Source: Candidatus Finniella inopinata
GTDB taxonomy: Bacteria > Pseudomonadota > Alphaproteobacteria > Holosporales > Holosporaceae
DNA: 64,000 bases
Direction: 5' to 3'
Assembly: GCA_945888455.1 (NCBI GenBank)
Contig: CAMCZV010000003.1
Span: 1-64,000 of the forward strand
Within the stretch, counting starts at the first letter, position 1. Each line of letters opens with the position of its first letter. The notes below the pieces were generated by a model. That model was not told where the DNA came from, did no database searches, and saw only the letters and a list, made by a program, of their open reading frames with translations. The position numbers and the translations under genes are program-made. Below are positions 55,265 through 63,141 of this stretch, one piece after another.

Positions 55265-56299
55265 ATGTCATTTTATATTCCTTGTGTGAGCAATAACCGT
55301 ACACCCATTGATGTGGCTGTGGTGGGGGCAAGCGGTACGGTTGGTCAAAAGGTGTTGGCGCTGTCAACCCATTTGCCATGGATGCGCATTACTGAAATTG
55401 CGGGATCGGATACCCGAGCCAATACACCCTTGTCCTCTTGCCCATGGCGAGAAGTGTTGCCCATGCCAAAAGCCTTGTCTTCTTTGCCATTTTGCACCAT
55501 GGATGATGTTTCGGCCCCCTATATTTTATCCTGTTTACCCCACGATGTGGCTGAAATTTATGAACCCCTATGGGCGGAAAGGGGCCATCATGTGTTTTCC
55601 AACGCATCGACGTTTCGCATGTTTCCAGAAATCCCTTTGCTGGTTCCGGAAATCAATGGGCACCATTTGTCCCTGATCGATCAGCAAAAAACACGAGGCA
55701 AACGGGTCAACAACCCCAATTGTTCCGCCACAGCATTGGCTTGTGCCCTGGCCCCCATTATGACCAAGCATCCCGTGCGCCACATCAGCATTGTCACGTT
55801 ACAGTCTGTCAGTGGGGCGGGATATCCAGGCGTTTCCAGCATGGATATTTTGGGCAACACCATACCGCATATTCCTGGTGAAGCCCCAAAAATCGTTGTG
55901 GAATTACAGAAAATTTTGGGCTCTGGCGACCAAGCACTGGGCATACCCATCACCGTTAATGTGCATCGTGTTCCTGTGATGTACGGTCATGCCGCCACCA
56001 TACACATTCTGTTGGATCAGCCAGCGCGCGATGTGGCTGATGTGTACCGCCAATTTAACCAAACCCATCCCATATTTGCCTTGCACGATGGTGATGATCG
56101 GCCCCAAGCGCTGCGCGATCTATCCCATGACGATATGCGCATTCATATCGGCCCCATTCATACAGCGGCCCTTGGTTCTGATGCATCGGTCATTGCTCTA
56201 AACATTTTGTCTCATAACCTGGTGCGTGGCGCAGCGGGCGCCGTCTTGGCCAACCTGGCCTGTTTTTTGGGCCATGGCGATGTCCTATCCCGAACCTAG
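55265..56299 (+). CDS. asd: Aspartate-semialdehyde dehydrogenase, archaeal/fungal-type
   Basis: NADPH-dependent reduction of aspartyl phosphate to aspartate semialdehyde, at the root of lysine, DAP and threonine synthesis. The NADP-binding VAVVGASGTVGQKVL, the catalytic Cys153 in NNPNCSATALACAL, and SNASTFRM, SVSGAGYPGVSSMDILGN, IPHIPGEA and NVHRVPVMYGHAA place it in the archaeal/eukaryotic subgroup and not the common bacterial one. 344 residues. Works upstream of dapE. Confidence 0.88.
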   Translation: MSFYIPCVSNNRTPIDVAVVGASGTVGQKVLALSTHLPWMRITEIAGSDTRANTPLSSCPWREVLPMPKALSSLPFCTMDDVSAPYILSCLPHDVAEIYEPLWAERGHHVFSNASTFRMFPEIPLLVPEINGHHLSLIDQQKTRGKRVNNPNCSATALACALAPIMTKHPVRHISIVTLQSVSGAGYPGVSSMDILGNTIPHIPGEAPKIVVELQKILGSGDQALGIPITVNVHRVPVMYGHAATIHILLDQPARDVADVYRQFNQTHPIFALHDGDDRPQALRDLSHDDMRIHIGPIHTAALGSDASVIALNILSHNLVRGAAGAVLANLACFLGHGDVLSRT

Positions 56300-56480
56300 A
56301 TCCGAATTTCCCCAATAGTATTGGGTGCGTATTGAAAAGGTTTTTGACGTTATGTTGGGGGTGTGCGGGGTTTTCCTGTTCTGGCCAGATGATTTTTTGC
56401 ATATTTATTTACCCACCCCCCTTGTCATGGCCTAAAGATTAGTGTAAATTTTTGACTGCACGTATTAATTTTTAATAAAA

Positions 56481-56828
56481 ATGAAAATCAAGCAATTCAT
56501 AGTATTAATGGGAATATTTTCAATCACAAGCTGTTTGTCTGTTATGGCTGTAGGCGGAGACGCCCCCGCTGGTCTGGGCGAGAACAACAAGAAAACTCTC
56601 CATAGCCATAAAGATGAAAAAAATCCAGGTCTGTTTGCTCCAAAAAAAAAGAGTGAAGAAAAGAAGGATCAAGAGTTCGATAATATTCCTGTAAGTGACT
56701 CTGACGATAATATTCTTGTAAGTGACTCTGACGATGAAGATGAATGGTTTAATAAAACGTTGTCAAAATATGATGAAGAAGCAATAAAAAAACATGAAGA
56801 AGCAATAAAAAAAAATACAAAAAAGTAA
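56481..56828 (+). CDS. Small secreted acidic protein
   Basis: 115 residues, unrecognised. Signal peptide (MKIKQFIVLMGIFSITSCLSVMA) with a Cys that does not form a clear lipobox. The mature part is Lys/Glu-rich and contains two copies of a 9-residue DN-I-(P/L)-VSDSD unit (27-base period) and EEAIKKHEEAIKK. No ribosome site; AT-rich leader with TTGACT at about 56450. Likely disordered. Confidence 0.6.
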   Translation: MKIKQFIVLMGIFSITSCLSVMAVGGDAPAGLGENNKKTLHSHKDEKNPGLFAPKKKSEEKKDQEFDNIPVSDSDDNILVSDSDDEDEWFNKTLSKYDEEAIKKHEEAIKKNTKK

Positions 56829-56850
56829 TAATAAACAATACAACCCATAA

Positions 56851-58533
56851 TCAGGGAATATGAAGTTCCTTTGAAAACAGCGGCGTTGGGGCGGACAGGG
56901 GGACAGACCAGAAGGGCTGTCCCAAGGGCTGTCCCAATTGGGAAAACACTGAACCGACCATGTCATCAGCCCCACCATCAGACTCCACACCATCGGCTAC
57001 ACCATCAGAATCTGCACCACTCCCCCCTGCTGAATCCTGTATGGCCCCCTGAAAACCCAATTGAGTCCACATGGATTGGGCCGTTCCAGGCATCACGGGC
57101 CATAAGGCCAGGGCCAAATCACGTAAAAAGCAAACCAGAGCATACAGCCCATGATTCATGGCTTGCGCGGCCCCCACATCACCAGAGTTCGCCAATTTTA
57201 ACAAAGCCCATGGGGCAAGTTCGGCCATATAGGCATTGCCCTTTGTAATCCCCAAATAAACAGATTCCAAATAGGCGTAAATGTTTTGCCCTTCTATCAT
57301 GTGCCCCCAACCTTTGGATTGTTCAGATGCCCACCCACGTATGACTTCTGCGCCCCTATGCAGGCAGGCATATTCTGAATGTTCCGGTGCACCATCAGGA
57401 AAAAAAGGCATAGCACCACCCAAACGATTGTGAATAAAGGATAATACGCGATGAACCAAATTTCCCAAACCATCGGCCAATTCATGGGTACAACGCTGTT
57501 CGAATAATTCCTTTGAAAAGTCACCATCTTGGCCAAAACGCACATGACGGAACAGAAAATATCGAACACGATCCACACCATATTGACTGATTAAGGCAAA
57601 CGGATCGATGACATTGCCCAAAGATTTCGACATTTTTTGCCCTTCGCTCATCCACCAACCGTGGGCAAACAATCGCTTGGGGGGATTTAAGCCCGCAGCC
57701 ATCAATAATGCCGGCCAATACACGGCATGAAAACGCAAAATATCTTTACCCATCAGGTGAAGGGATTCTGTCCAATGGTCTTGGAATTCTGGGCAATCCG
57801 TGTTGGGATACCCCAATGCCGTCAGATAATTGGTTAATGCATCCACCCAAACATACATCACATGATGGGAACCTGGAATGCCTATGCCCCAAGTCATTTT
57901 GGAACGTGAAACGGCCAAATCGCGTAAACCGCTGTTCAAAAAAGAGATCACCTCGTTGTATCGACTGTCTGGGCCGATTGATTGGGGATGATCGCGGTAA
58001 TAATCCAACAGGGGTTGTTGAAACTGGGATAAACGGAAAAAGTAACAGGGTTCCTGAACCCATTCCACAGGGGCACCCGTGGGGGCGACTTTGCCATCCG
58101 GACCATCGGTTAATTCCGATTCATCGTAATAAGCCTCGTCACGAATGGCGTACCATCCCTCATAATGATCCAAATAAATGGCCCCTGTTTGTTCTAAACG
58201 ATCCCAAAGGGCCTTGGCAGCACGATGGTGGCGATGTTCCGTTGTGCGGATAAAATCATCAGCCTGCACATGGGCGACATGGATCAAATCTTGAAAGGCC
58301 TGGGCCATAGAATCCACATAATCTTGGGGCGAAAGGCCTTGATTTCGTGCGGCTTGCTCCACCTTGGCCCCATGCTCGTCCGTGCCTGTCACAAATTTTA
58401 CACTGTATCCTAACAGTTTATAAAATCGAGCCAAGATATCGCCCGCCACGCTGGTGTACAAATGGCCCAGGTGAGGTCGATCGTTGACATAATAAATCGG
58501 CGTTGTGATATAACGAAAAGGCATTGGACTCAT
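56851..58533 (-). CDS. metG: Methionyl-tRNA synthetase
   Basis: Class I synthetase charging initiator and elongator tRNA-Met. With ATG 58533 it has about 560 residues; GAGG is 8 bases upstream. Motifs: HLGH (about 21-24 in NDRPHLGHLYT), TGTDEHGAKVEQAA, and KMSKS in EGQKMSKSLGN. It is the zinc-free form common in alphaproteobacteria. After about residue 510 it has a Gly/Asp/Ser low-complexity insert (DSAGGSGADSDGVADG) before LFSKELHIP. An upstream frame to 58713 has no support. Confidence 0.95.
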   Translation of the reverse strand: MSPMPFRYITTPIYYVNDRPHLGHLYTSVAGDILARFYKLLGYSVKFVTGTDEHGAKVEQAARNQGLSPQDYVDSMAQAFQDLIHVAHVQADDFIRTTEHRHHRAAKALWDRLEQTGAIYLDHYEGWYAIRDEAYYDESELTDGPDGKVAPTGAPVEWVQEPCYFFRLSQFQQPLLDYYRDHPQSIGPDSRYNEVISFLNSGLRDLAVSRSKMTWGIGIPGSHHVMYVWVDALTNYLTALGYPNTDCPEFQDHWTESLHLMGKDILRFHAVYWPALLMAAGLNPPKRLFAHGWWMSEGQKMSKSLGNVIDPFALISQYGVDRVRYFLFRHVRFGQDGDFSKELFEQRCTHELADGLGNLVHRVLSFIHNRLGGAMPFFPDGAPEHSEYACLHRGAEVIRGWASEQSKGWGHMIEGQNIYAYLESVYLGITKGNAYMAELAPWALLKLANSGDVGAAQAMNHGLYALVCFLRDLALALWPVMPGTAQSMWTQLGFQGAIQDSAGGSGADSDGVADGVESDGGADDMVGSVFSQLGQPLGQPFWSVPLSAPTPLFSKELHIP

Positions 58534-58798
58534 ACAACTGACCTCGGAAAATCTCTTTGGCTTAGATTTGGTTAAATCGGACAAAAAGTCAATGGAATGG
58601 GGGTAAAATATTAAGGGCAAAAAATGGAGGGCGAACAAGGGAGTAGGATCAAAAGAGCGCAAGAATTCCAGACAAAACCCTGGGCACAAAGCAACACGTC
58701 CCAGCGTTACCACCCCACCCTCACCATCAAGCCATTATCTCATTCCCCCACCCTTATTTTTGCCACTCATTATGGTGCACAGACCCCACAGATTGGGA

Positions 58799-59113
58799 TT
58801 AAGCAGGATTTACCCTTTTAGAAATCGTTTCCTCATCTACACGAGAAATACAGGATTTTTCCACCTCTATGACTACTTCTTTTGCGATGCGTAAATGGAT
58901 TTTTTCCCCTGCAATGGCCTCGATGACCCCAAAAATTCCCGAATTCATGACCACCGTTTGGCCTTTTTTCAAATGGTCCCACATGGTTTTTTGTTCTGCC
59001 GCTTTTTTACGTTGAGGCAAAACCACCATGACGTAAAAAATACCCATAAGACAGGCGATGGGCAAAAACGTATTCAAAACTTCGTACAATTTTCCTAACA
59101 TTTCTGAGTTCAT
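58799..59113 (-). CDS. yajC: Sec translocon accessory protein YajC
   Basis: Single-span inner-membrane protein of the SecDF-YajC complex. About 104 residues: helix LPIACLMGIFYVMVVLPQRK, then the cytoplasmic beta domain with HLKKGQTVVMNSGIFGVIEAI and IAKEVVIEVEKSCISRV. ATG at 59113; GTG at 59125 is the alternative. secD/secF are not adjacent. Confidence 0.92.
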   Translation of the reverse strand: MNSEMLGKLYEVLNTFLPIACLMGIFYVMVVLPQRKKAAEQKTMWDHLKKGQTVVMNSGIFGVIEAIAGEKIHLRIAKEVVIEVEKSCISRVDEETISKRVNPA

Positions 59114-59357
59114 TTTAAGATTCACAGCCGTTTTAACATAGTAAAACAGTATATGAATGAACGGAAAAAATCAATTGATGGGAAAGCCGATCTTTCCTGA
59201 CTTCAGATCAGGATATCCATCCAGTCCTGTGTTCTAGCCACCTGTTTCCCCGTCCTCAGCCTGATCCATGTCCCTGCCCTCAAAAATCCACATCGTTTGA
59301 CTTTTTATAAAGAATATTATCAAAATACAATGTGTGATTTATATATAAAAAAGTTCT

Positions 59358-60020
59358 GTGATTTCTATTTTACCATTGCAATGGAACCCTCGATTAACCC
59401 AGAATGATTTTTTTGTCAGTCCCAGCAACGAATCTGCGTTTGAATGGATTGTGCGCTGGCCTTGGCCCTTTGAAAACCTTTGGATTTTTGGACCCAAGGG
59501 GTGCGGAAAAACCCATCTGGCCACATTGTGGGCTGAACGCCATCAGGCTGTTTTTTTAACGCCATGGAACCAACCAACGGATTTAGACTTATTGACCAGC
59601 AACAGATGTGCCATTGTTGATTGGGACAATCATGCGGCAGAGCAAATGGACCCCGTAAAATTGTACGCATTTTTAATGCGCCTTCAGGAAATGAGAATCC
59701 ACTGCTTATGGTTATCACGCACATCGGCCATGATGTGGAACAGCCCATTGGCAGATGTGAATTCCAGGATTCATGCCATGGTTAGAGTGGAAATTACTGC
59801 CCCAGATGACATTTTACTGGCCAAAATATTGGAAAAATCTTTTTGCGATATTGGCTGGAAGGTTAACCCGCGATTGATTCACTTTTTAATACGACGCATG
59901 CCTCGGTCCTTTGCAGGTATTGCCGAATTGATTGATCTGGTTCACCAGCACAGCACCTCTTCAGGATTATCCATTTCAGGATTGAAATCCATTCTAGAAT
60001 CCCTTCAGGATATGGAGTAA
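59358..60020 (+). CDS. hdaA: Hda/DnaA-like AAA+ protein
   Basis: Likely regulatory-inactivation factor of DnaA, acting with the sliding clamp. 220 residues: Walker A GPKGCGKTH (about 45-53), Walker B-like CAIVDWDN, sensor/arginine region SRTSAMMWNSPLADVNSRI, and the lid ending RSFAGIAELIDLVH. No C-terminal HTH of DnaA, as expected for Hda. GTG at 59358 starts it; ILPLQW near the N terminus is a possible clamp-binding site. Confidence 0.85.
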   Translation: MISILPLQWNPRLTQNDFFVSPSNESAFEWIVRWPWPFENLWIFGPKGCGKTHLATLWAERHQAVFLTPWNQPTDLDLLTSNRCAIVDWDNHAAEQMDPVKLYAFLMRLQEMRIHCLWLSRTSAMMWNSPLADVNSRIHAMVRVEITAPDDILLAKILEKSFCDIGWKVNPRLIHFLIRRMPRSFAGIAELIDLVHQHSTSSGLSISGLKSILESLQDME

Positions 60021-60088
60021 TCCCGCCCTATTTGGACCACCCCACAACAGGACCTCAAGAATCCGAGTACAGCTCCAGTCACACGGAG

Positions 60089-61093
60089 CTAATCATTAAA
60101 CTTTTTCTCTGGGTCAACGGGGCCACGGGCATTACGCAATTCAAAAATACATGTCGGACCAGAGGAATACCCGATTAGATCACCTTGCTTTACCTCTTGC
60201 TCTTTTGAAACACATGCTTTGTCGATGGCCTTGTAACAACTGGACCAATTATTGGGGTGATTAATTAAAATAACCACTTTGCTGGGATCGCCTTCTAATT
60301 TACCCGAAAGCAGAACGATTCCATCGGATGATGCGTACACCGGCGTCCCCTTTGGCGCTTTAAATCGAATGCCGGGAATTTGGGCCCCTTTTTTGTTTTT
60401 TTGAAATTTTTGAGTGATTTTTCCAGAAACGGGACGACAAAACCCAACCGGTTTAGGGGCCTCTTTTTTGACTGATTTTGTGGTCTCTTTTTTCCCCGTT
60501 TTTTCCCGTGTTTTTTGCCTATCATCGGAACGCTCAGCACCTTTTTTGGAATGATCCGTCACATTCCATCCATCGCGTGATTTGGATTGATTCGAATCAG
60601 AATCCTCATCGCTGCCTTCATCCGTTTCCGTTAAACTGTTTTCCAAATCAGAATCGGCATCGATGTCCGCCATTAATACGGGTTTTGGGCCTTTAGAAGA
60701 ACGGTCTGCAGGACTGTCTCCCACATCGGTCCATTGCACATCCTCGTTGTCTTTTAAAATGACCGGACCATTGGACACTGATTCTGGTTCAGGTGAAAAA
60801 TGGGTCCTTCCCCCTGGCAGCTGTAATTTTGCTATTTTTGTCAAACGATAAGGTGCCTTTAACCCATTACATTCTGCTAAATCTTTGACCGATACCCCAT
60901 GGCGTGCCGCTACACTGGATAACGTATCCCCACGCAGCACCACCACCTCTCCTGATTTCAAGTAGACCAGACGCTCTGGCCCCTCGATGGTGCATCCCGA
61001 TAAAAATATGGCAAACAACAGGGCGCATAATTTATGGGGATGTTTATAAATTGGGGTGTTCAGGTGCGCAGAACCAATGAATTTTCGATACAT
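60089..61093 (-). CDS. nlpD: NlpD-like lipoprotein with LysM and degenerate M23 domain
   Basis: 334 residues. A lipobox LSGC follows the signal region (CALLFAIFLSGCTIEG), then a LysM domain (VVVLRGDTLSSVAARHGVSVKDLAECNGL), a long acidic-then-basic linker, and a C-terminal LytM/M23 domain (PVSGKITQKFQKNKKG, FKAPKGTPVYASSDGIVLLSG). The zinc ligands of active M23 enzymes are lost: CYKAI replaces YAHL-like and GPTCIFEL replaces GPHLHFE. Such inactive LytM proteins activate amidases at septa. ATG 61093 preferred; 61141, next to the serS stop, is possible. Follows serS. Confidence 0.85.
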   Translation of the reverse strand: MYRKFIGSAHLNTPIYKHPHKLCALLFAIFLSGCTIEGPERLVYLKSGEVVVLRGDTLSSVAARHGVSVKDLAECNGLKAPYRLTKIAKLQLPGGRTHFSPEPESVSNGPVILKDNEDVQWTDVGDSPADRSSKGPKPVLMADIDADSDLENSLTETDEGSDEDSDSNQSKSRDGWNVTDHSKKGAERSDDRQKTREKTGKKETTKSVKKEAPKPVGFCRPVSGKITQKFQKNKKGAQIPGIRFKAPKGTPVYASSDGIVLLSGKLEGDPSKVVILINHPNNWSSCYKAIDKACVSKEQEVKQGDLIGYSSGPTCIFELRNARGPVDPEKKFND

Positions 61094-61142
61094 AAAAATA
61101 AAGATCCAGGGATAAGAAAGATTGAAAAGTTTTAAAGGCATT

Positions 61143-62513
61143 TTAAGGAGCAGATTGCCCAACGGATGCAAGACCAACACAGGCGCCCCCCCCTGATTCA
61201 ACAGATGCAAGACCAGCTGATTTCTGGCCAGATTGCCCACCAATGGATGTTTTTCCAACCATATACGGCTGTAAAACCGCTGGAATTTGAACGGTCCCAT
61301 CGGCACATTGAAAATTTTCAATCAATGCCAATAAGGTGCGACCCACAGCTAGACCCGACCCATTCAGGGTATGCAGAAACCCTATTTTCCCGTCACTTTG
61401 ACGGCGATAACGCGCCTGCATGCGCCTGGCCTGATAATCCCCACATTTTGAACAACTTGCGATTTCTCTGTACCGATTTTGGCTGGGCACCCAAACCTCG
61501 ATATCATAGGTTTTTTCGGCCGAGGCTCCCATATCACCCGCACACAAAATCACCGTTCGATAGGGCAATCCCAGAGCTTCTAGAATGTATTCTGCCTGTG
61601 TACGCATTTGTTCGTGCCACTGATCGGACGTTTCTGGCGTACACACCGCCACCAGTTCTACCTTGTTAAATTGATGCTGGCGCAACATACCTGCGGTGTC
61701 TTTTCCAGCCGAACCGGCCTCGGATCGAAAACAGGGCGTTAATGCCGTCAAGCACAAGGGCAAATCTGACTCATTCCAAATGCGATCTGCAGCCCAATTG
61801 ACCAAAGGAACCTCGGCTGTGGGGATTAAAAATCGATCATGCTCGTCTTGGGCAATGACAAACAAATCGTCTTTAAATTTTGGCCACTGTCCAGATCCAT
61901 ATACGGCATTTTGTCGAACCAAGTACGGCACGGCCATTTCTGTAAACCCAAAGGTTTGACTTTGCACATCCAGCATCCACTGGCCCAAAGCGCGCTCTAA
62001 TCGGGCCAAATCGCCTATCAAATAGGTAAAACGAGCACCTGAAACCTTGCTGGCCTGATCCGTATCCAACAGGCCGTGATGCCGACCCCACGTGCCATGA
62101 TCCATAAATCCATCACACAGTTGCACAGGTGTACCCCAGCGTTTGATTTCTTTGTTATCGTCTTCGTTGCGCCCATCGGGAACATCGTCTGCAATCCAAT
62201 TGGGCAGCGTCATCATCATGGATTCAAAAGATTCCTTGGCCATTTTACTGGTGGCGACAAGGCTTTCTTCTTGGATTTTTAAGGCGCTTGATTTGGCAAT
62301 GCGGGCATTTCGCTGTTGATCAGAATCCGATGCTTTCCATTGGGAAAGGGTGTTTTTCTCTTGCCGCAATTGTTGCAAAGCCGTTTCTTGCTCGCATGAA
62401 TGTTTGTACAGGGCCGCAATTTTTTCAGCCACGGGCAGGCTGTCTGGATTGCGACGAGATAATGCCCCATCCAATACTTCTGGTTTTTCGCGAATAATTT
62501 TAATGTCGAGCAT
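61143..62513 (-). CDS. serS: Seryl-tRNA synthetase
   Basis: Class II synthetase for tRNA-Ser. Starts MLDIKIIREKPEVLDGAL (ATG at 62513), with N-terminal coiled-coil arm (about 30-100) and catalytic motifs: motif 2 CLTALTPCFRSEAGSAGKDTAGMLRQHQFNKVEL (fragments) and motif 3 HTLNGSGLAVGRTLLALIEN. The last 35 or so residues (GQSGQKSAGLASVESGGG) are a low-complexity tail beyond the usual end. 456 residues. Upstream in-frame ATGs at 62537 and 62573 are not supported. nlpD-like gene follows. Confidence 0.95.
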   Translation of the reverse strand: MLDIKIIREKPEVLDGALSRRNPDSLPVAEKIAALYKHSCEQETALQQLRQEKNTLSQWKASDSDQQRNARIAKSSALKIQEESLVATSKMAKESFESMMMTLPNWIADDVPDGRNEDDNKEIKRWGTPVQLCDGFMDHGTWGRHHGLLDTDQASKVSGARFTYLIGDLARLERALGQWMLDVQSQTFGFTEMAVPYLVRQNAVYGSGQWPKFKDDLFVIAQDEHDRFLIPTAEVPLVNWAADRIWNESDLPLCLTALTPCFRSEAGSAGKDTAGMLRQHQFNKVELVAVCTPETSDQWHEQMRTQAEYILEALGLPYRTVILCAGDMGASAEKTYDIEVWVPSQNRYREIASCSKCGDYQARRMQARYRRQSDGKIGFLHTLNGSGLAVGRTLLALIENFQCADGTVQIPAVLQPYMVGKTSIGGQSGQKSAGLASVESGGGACVGLASVGQSAP

Positions 62514-62700
62514 TACGTTTATCTGCTTTGTGAGCATTAGATGTTGCTTTAATCTAGTAACACTTGGGCGCAAAAATCAATAGGCTCAACACAGATTGTG
62601 CATGGATTTTGTAATTTATTTGAAAAGAGACTGGCCAAAAAAATCTAGATCAAAAAATACAGAAACGACTTTTTTTAATGCCGCCCAAGACCCACGGATT

Positions 62701-62949
62701 TTAATTCGGGGCTGGATTATGGTGGGTTTTAACACCGCGAAAACGAATACGCCCCTTGGTCATGTCATATGGCGTCATTTCAACGGTGACGCGATCGCCC
62801 ACCAGGACTCGGATTTGATGCTTGCGCATATTCCCAGCAATATAAGCATTTATAATGTGATCGGTTTCATCCAATCGAATTTTAAATTGCTCATTGGGCA
62901 GACATTCTACAACAATTCCACAGCACTCTATGGTTGCTTCTTTTGCCAT
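62701..62949 (-). CDS. infA: Translation initiation factor IF-1
   Basis: OB-fold initiation factor binding the A site. 82 residues: [47 protein letters not shown] are the family core, extended by about 10 C-terminal residues. It has its own promoter and is divergent from rpsA. Confidence 0.95.
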   Translation of the reverse strand: MAKEATIECCGIVVECLPNEQFKIRLDETDHIINAYIAGNMRKHQIRVLVGDRVTVEMTPYDMTKGRIRFRGVKTHHNPAPN

Positions 62950-62976
62950 ATTTTCTTTTTCTAGAATTTATTTTTA

Positions 62977-63005
62977 ATTATAATTGATTTTTCAAACCGA
63001 GTAAA
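62977..63005 (-). promoter_or_regulatory. Promoter of infA
   Basis: On the minus strand TTTACT (63000-63005) and perfect TATAAT (62977-62982) are 17 bases apart, the -10 box lying 28 bases before the infA ATG. Confidence 0.65.
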
Positions 63006-63071
63006 GAACTTCATCTGGGTCTTTTTTCTAGACAGGTGTCAAAAAGATGGGGTTCCAGCAGGTTAAATCTA

Positions 63072-63100
63072 TTGTGTGTTCTGGGTAAAGGCCCTATACT
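63072..63100 (+). promoter_or_regulatory. Promoter of rpsA
   Basis: TTGTGT (63072-63077) and TATACT (63095-63100) are 17 bases apart, 42 bases before the rpsA ATG. With the infA promoter it forms a divergent promoter pair. Confidence 0.65.
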
Positions 63101-63141
63101 AAATGAGTATTTAACACACCCCTAGCCCGAGCAATTGTTTT

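Noticed and set aside
58534-58713. 60-residue N-terminal extension of MetG
   Set aside because: A GAGG ribosome site sits before ATG 58533 and the family N terminus begins there; the extension has no support.
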